A DNA stretch of 8,085 nt from JBEKCP01 sp050014815 (lineage in GTDB: Bacteria; Planctomycetota; Planctomycetia; Pirellulales; Thermoguttaceae). The DNA is taken from contig JBEKCP010000284.1 of assembly GCA_050014815.1 (NCBI GenBank), forward strand, positions 1 through 8,085, read 5' to 3'. The position numbers and the translations under genes were made by a program. The notes beneath the pieces were generated by a model. That model was not told where the DNA came from, did not search any database, and saw only the letters and a program-made list of their open reading frames with translations. Shown here one piece after another: positions 6,497 to 8,085 of this stretch (position 1 is its first letter; the number at the start of each line of letters is the position of its first letter).

Positions 6497-7714
6497 TTAC
6501 CGCACGCGGATCTCGACGTCCACCTGGAGGTTCACATAGCGCGCCGCCTCGCCGCAGCCCTCCTTGTCCAACTCGATACGGACGGGGATCACGTGCCGGT
6601 CCACTCGCGCAAACGGATTGATGCTCTTGAGCTCCGGAGTATTGATCACCCGGCCGATGGTCAGGAGTTTCCCGCGAAGGCCGTCCTTATCGTGCGGGGC
6701 ATGGAACGCCGGGCTGCGGATGACAGCAGTCTGGCCGCGATCAAGCCGCTTGGCGTCGACCTCGTACACCTCGGCCGCGGCTACCATCTTGTCGAGGTTG
6801 CCCATCCGCAGGATCGGCTTCTGTCCGATCGACTCGCCGGGGTGAACGAAGATCTTCAGCACCGTCCCCTTGGACGGGGCCTTGATCTGGGCGATCTCCA
6901 GTTCGGCCTTGGCGATCTTCAAGCGATCCTCCAACGACTTGACCGGGACGGCGGCGATGGCCTCGTTCTTGGCGGCCACGGCGGCGTCGTAGTCGGCGTC
7001 CGCCAACTTCACGCTCAGTTCATGGCCTTTCTGCAGCCTCTCCAGGTCGCTTTTCGCCGCGTCCAGCTCGGTCTGGGCGCGATGGACCACGAGTTGCTGC
7101 CGCTCCACGTCCTGCTGCGAGACAATCTCGTCGGCCAAGGCGCTCGACGGGGAGGGCGCCCGGAGCTTGTTCAGCCGGGCAAGGTCCTTCTGGGCCAGTT
7201 CCAGGTTGGCCTGGAGCAGCCGGATCTTCTCGGCCAGGCTCTTGGCCTCAAGATCCTGGAGTTCGACCTTTTCCTTTCCCAGTTTCGCGGCCTGGACCCG
7301 CGTCTCGGCCAATTGCGATTCGGCGGTGCGGCGTGCAATGGCCTCCTCGACCTGGGAAGCCAGCAAGTCTACTTGCTGCTGTTTGAGGGGGCGGCTCTCC
7401 AAGGTGGCCAACACCTGGCCCTTCTCGACGGTCTGGCCCTCCTCCAACGGCTTGCCGTCCACCAGTGCCAGGCTTTCCAGGCGATCTCCCGGCGGGCCGT
7501 TGATGTCGATGGTTCCCTGGGCCGGCTCCACCCAACCCAGGACGCGAAGGACCTCAGGCTCGTCCGTCGCGCCGGCCATGCCGGGAGCCGCCCCGCCGCC
7601 GCTCGTGTCCGTCTTGGCCGACCAGGGATTCGGCAGCCAACCGTAATAGACAGCGATCCCCGCGGCCAGCAAACCGACGACTCCCAGGAGGACTAAGGTG
7701 CGAAAGTGCTTCAC
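6497..7714 (-). CDS. DevB/HlyD-type periplasmic adaptor (membrane fusion protein)
   Basis: This adaptor would link the inner-membrane pump to a TolC-type outer component. From the GTG at 7714 it is 405 residues: one N-terminal membrane anchor (about 5-26), a Gly/Ala-rich linker (35-50), a first lipoyl half (about 56-108) with GRxxGP-like spacing replaced by INGPPGDRL, a long coiled-coil hairpin (about 111-278) with turn near 184-196, a second lipoyl half (IKAPSKGTVLKIFVHPGE, 277-294), then beta-barrel and membrane-proximal regions (about 308-405). The long hairpin is typical of DevB. The GTG start is preferred because GAGAGA (7722-7727) lies 7 nt upstream and a promoter-like TTGACA at 7784-7779 would start transcripts near 7749. 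Upstream in-frame ATGs at 7777 and 7753 would give 426 or 418 residues but lack ribosome-binding sites and would fall upstream of that transcript start. It is the first gene of the exporter operon. Confidence 0.9.
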   Translation of the reverse strand: MKHFRTLVLLGVVGLLAAGIAVYYGWLPNPWSAKTDTSGGGAAPGMAGATDEPEVLRVLGWVEPAQGTIDINGPPGDRLESLALVDGKPLEEGQTVEKGQVLATLESRPLKQQQVDLLASQVEEAIARRTAESQLAETRVQAAKLGKEKVELQDLEAKSLAEKIRLLQANLELAQKDLARLNKLRAPSPSSALADEIVSQQDVERQQLVVHRAQTELDAAKSDLERLQKGHELSVKLADADYDAAVAAKNEAIAAVPVKSLEDRLKIAKAELEIAQIKAPSKGTVLKIFVHPGESIGQKPILRMGNLDKMVAAAEVYEVDAKRLDRGQTAVIRSPAFHAPHDKDGLRGKLLTIGRVINTPELKSINPFARVDRHVIPVRIELDKEGCGEAARYVNLQVDVEIRVR

Positions 7715-7755
7715 GGCAGTGTCTCTCGTTCTCAGATCACACGAAATCCGCATGC

Positions 7756-7784
7756 ATCGTTGTTGCGAGCATGGCACTTGTCAA
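7756..7784 (-). promoter_or_regulatory. Candidate promoter of the exporter operon
   Basis: On the minus strand, TTGACA (7784-7779) is a perfect -35 hexamer. After 17 nt comes AACGAT (7761-7756), a weak -10 match (three of six). Transcription would begin near 7749, giving a leader of about 35 nt to the GTG at 7714. The perfect -35 and correct spacing support it; the poor -10 suggests need for an activator or a chance match. Confidence 0.35.
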
Positions 7785-7826
7785 GCCTTTAGGGCGCCGG
7801 TTCGGCTGTCCAACACCGTCAAAATA

Positions 7827-7840
7827 CCCCTCTGGAGGGG
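7827..7840. promoter_or_regulatory. Compact palindrome upstream of the exporter promoter
   Basis: CCCCTC-TG-GAGGGG has perfect 6-bp arms and a 2-nt centre. It lies about 43 nt upstream of the candidate -35 box of the exporter operon, a position compatible with an activator or repressor site. No known family consensus is recognised, and it could equally be a minor repeat. Confidence 0.25.
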
Positions 7841-8085
7841 ATTGCAGGGTGCCGGAGTGTTCCTCGCCGGGTACCGCTTCCTTAACTCCGTTGCCAGACA
7901 ATTGTAGGATACAGATTTGCAACGGGTAGAATACATAGTTTCTGTTGCGGAAGGTGGCGGAATTGTTTTTTGACTTTGCCCAATTGTGGCCGCTGGCGTT
8001 TTGCGGCCCGGCCGGGTTTAGCATGTCAAAGTGGGCGAGGCGGGCAGCTTCGGTCGAGCAAGACGATGCGCGCCGCGCCCGTCGG

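Larger units (their letters stand above)
7715..8085. other. Upstream regulatory region of the exporter operon, no supported gene
   Basis: These 371 nt carry no reading frame with a recognisable protein. Base composition is lower in GC between about 7890 and 7980 than in the genes, as expected of a control region. It contains a promoter-like TTGACA box, the palindrome CCCCTC-TG-GAGGGG (7827-7840), and the 10-mer GACAATTGTA (7897-7906), which also occurs upstream of the ArsF/ArsG-like gene. A run of six T at about 7964-7969 is not preceded by a convincing hairpin. An ATG at 8066 near the edge opens a frame that leaves the window after six codons; it cannot be judged. Confidence 0.6.

Noticed and set aside
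5090..7696. An 868-residue plus-strand open frame opposite the permease and adaptor genes
   Set aside because: It is antisense to three genes with clear family features. Its product is rich in His, Gln, Asp and Arg with no recognisable fold.
7955..7972. A T-rich run as a rho-independent terminator
   Set aside because: No stable GC-rich hairpin precedes the T-run on the plus strand, and no gene ends nearby.
7737..8024. A possible small minus-strand gene (95 residues) upstream of the adaptor
   Set aside because: It has no recognisable domain or ribosome-binding site, and it spans the promoter region of the exporter operon.
1..8085. CRISPR array, tRNA, rRNA or insertion-sequence transposase
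   Set aside because: No regularly spaced direct repeats, no tRNA or rRNA sequence, and no transposase reading frame were seen on either strand.

Overview
This is a GC-rich window with five intact genes. They sit in two opposing blocks that meet tail to tail. No single marker fixes the lineage. The combination of a DevBCA-type exporter with a cyclic-nucleotide-binding ATPase, an ArsF/ArsG-like thiol protein, weak Shine-Dalgarno sites and scattered palindromic repeats suggests a planctomycete (Pirellulales-like) chromosome. That placement is inference.

Layout. Positions 1-64 hold one end of a palindromic repeat, followed by about 170 nt of leader. Two plus-strand genes follow: a TolC-like, cysteine-rich lipoprotein (236-1468) and a membrane protein that joins an ArsF-like thioredoxin domain to an ArsG/CcdA-like membrane domain (1540-2784). 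A 62-nt nested palindrome lies inside the latter gene, exactly at the junction of its two domains. On the minus strand, reading from right to left, is an exporter operon: a DevB/HlyD-type adaptor (7714-6497), two different DevC/FtsX-type permeases (6487-5291 and 5283-4078), and a DevA-type ATPase with a C-terminal cyclic-nucleotide-binding domain (3926-2781). A perfect 29-bp inverted repeat lies between the last permease and the ATPase. The blocks converge with a 4-nt overlap at 2781-2784. The remaining 371 nt at the right end (7715-8085) is upstream regulatory DNA of the exporter operon, with no gene I can support.

How it may work. In cyanobacterial DevBCA exporters, DevA and DevC form the inner-membrane pump, DevB bridges the periplasm, and a TolC-type protein completes the outer-membrane path. 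All of these parts are present here, with two permeases instead of one. The TolC-like partner is encoded on the other strand beside a DsbD-like thiol protein. It has eleven cysteines and no visible beta-barrel segment. The cyclic-nucleotide domain on the ATPase implies that export is gated by a nucleotide signal. The substrate is unknown. The least conventional points are the nucleotide-gated ATPase, the permease pair, the odd TolC-like lipoprotein with its thiol neighbour, and a repeat element that forms an in-frame inter-domain linker.
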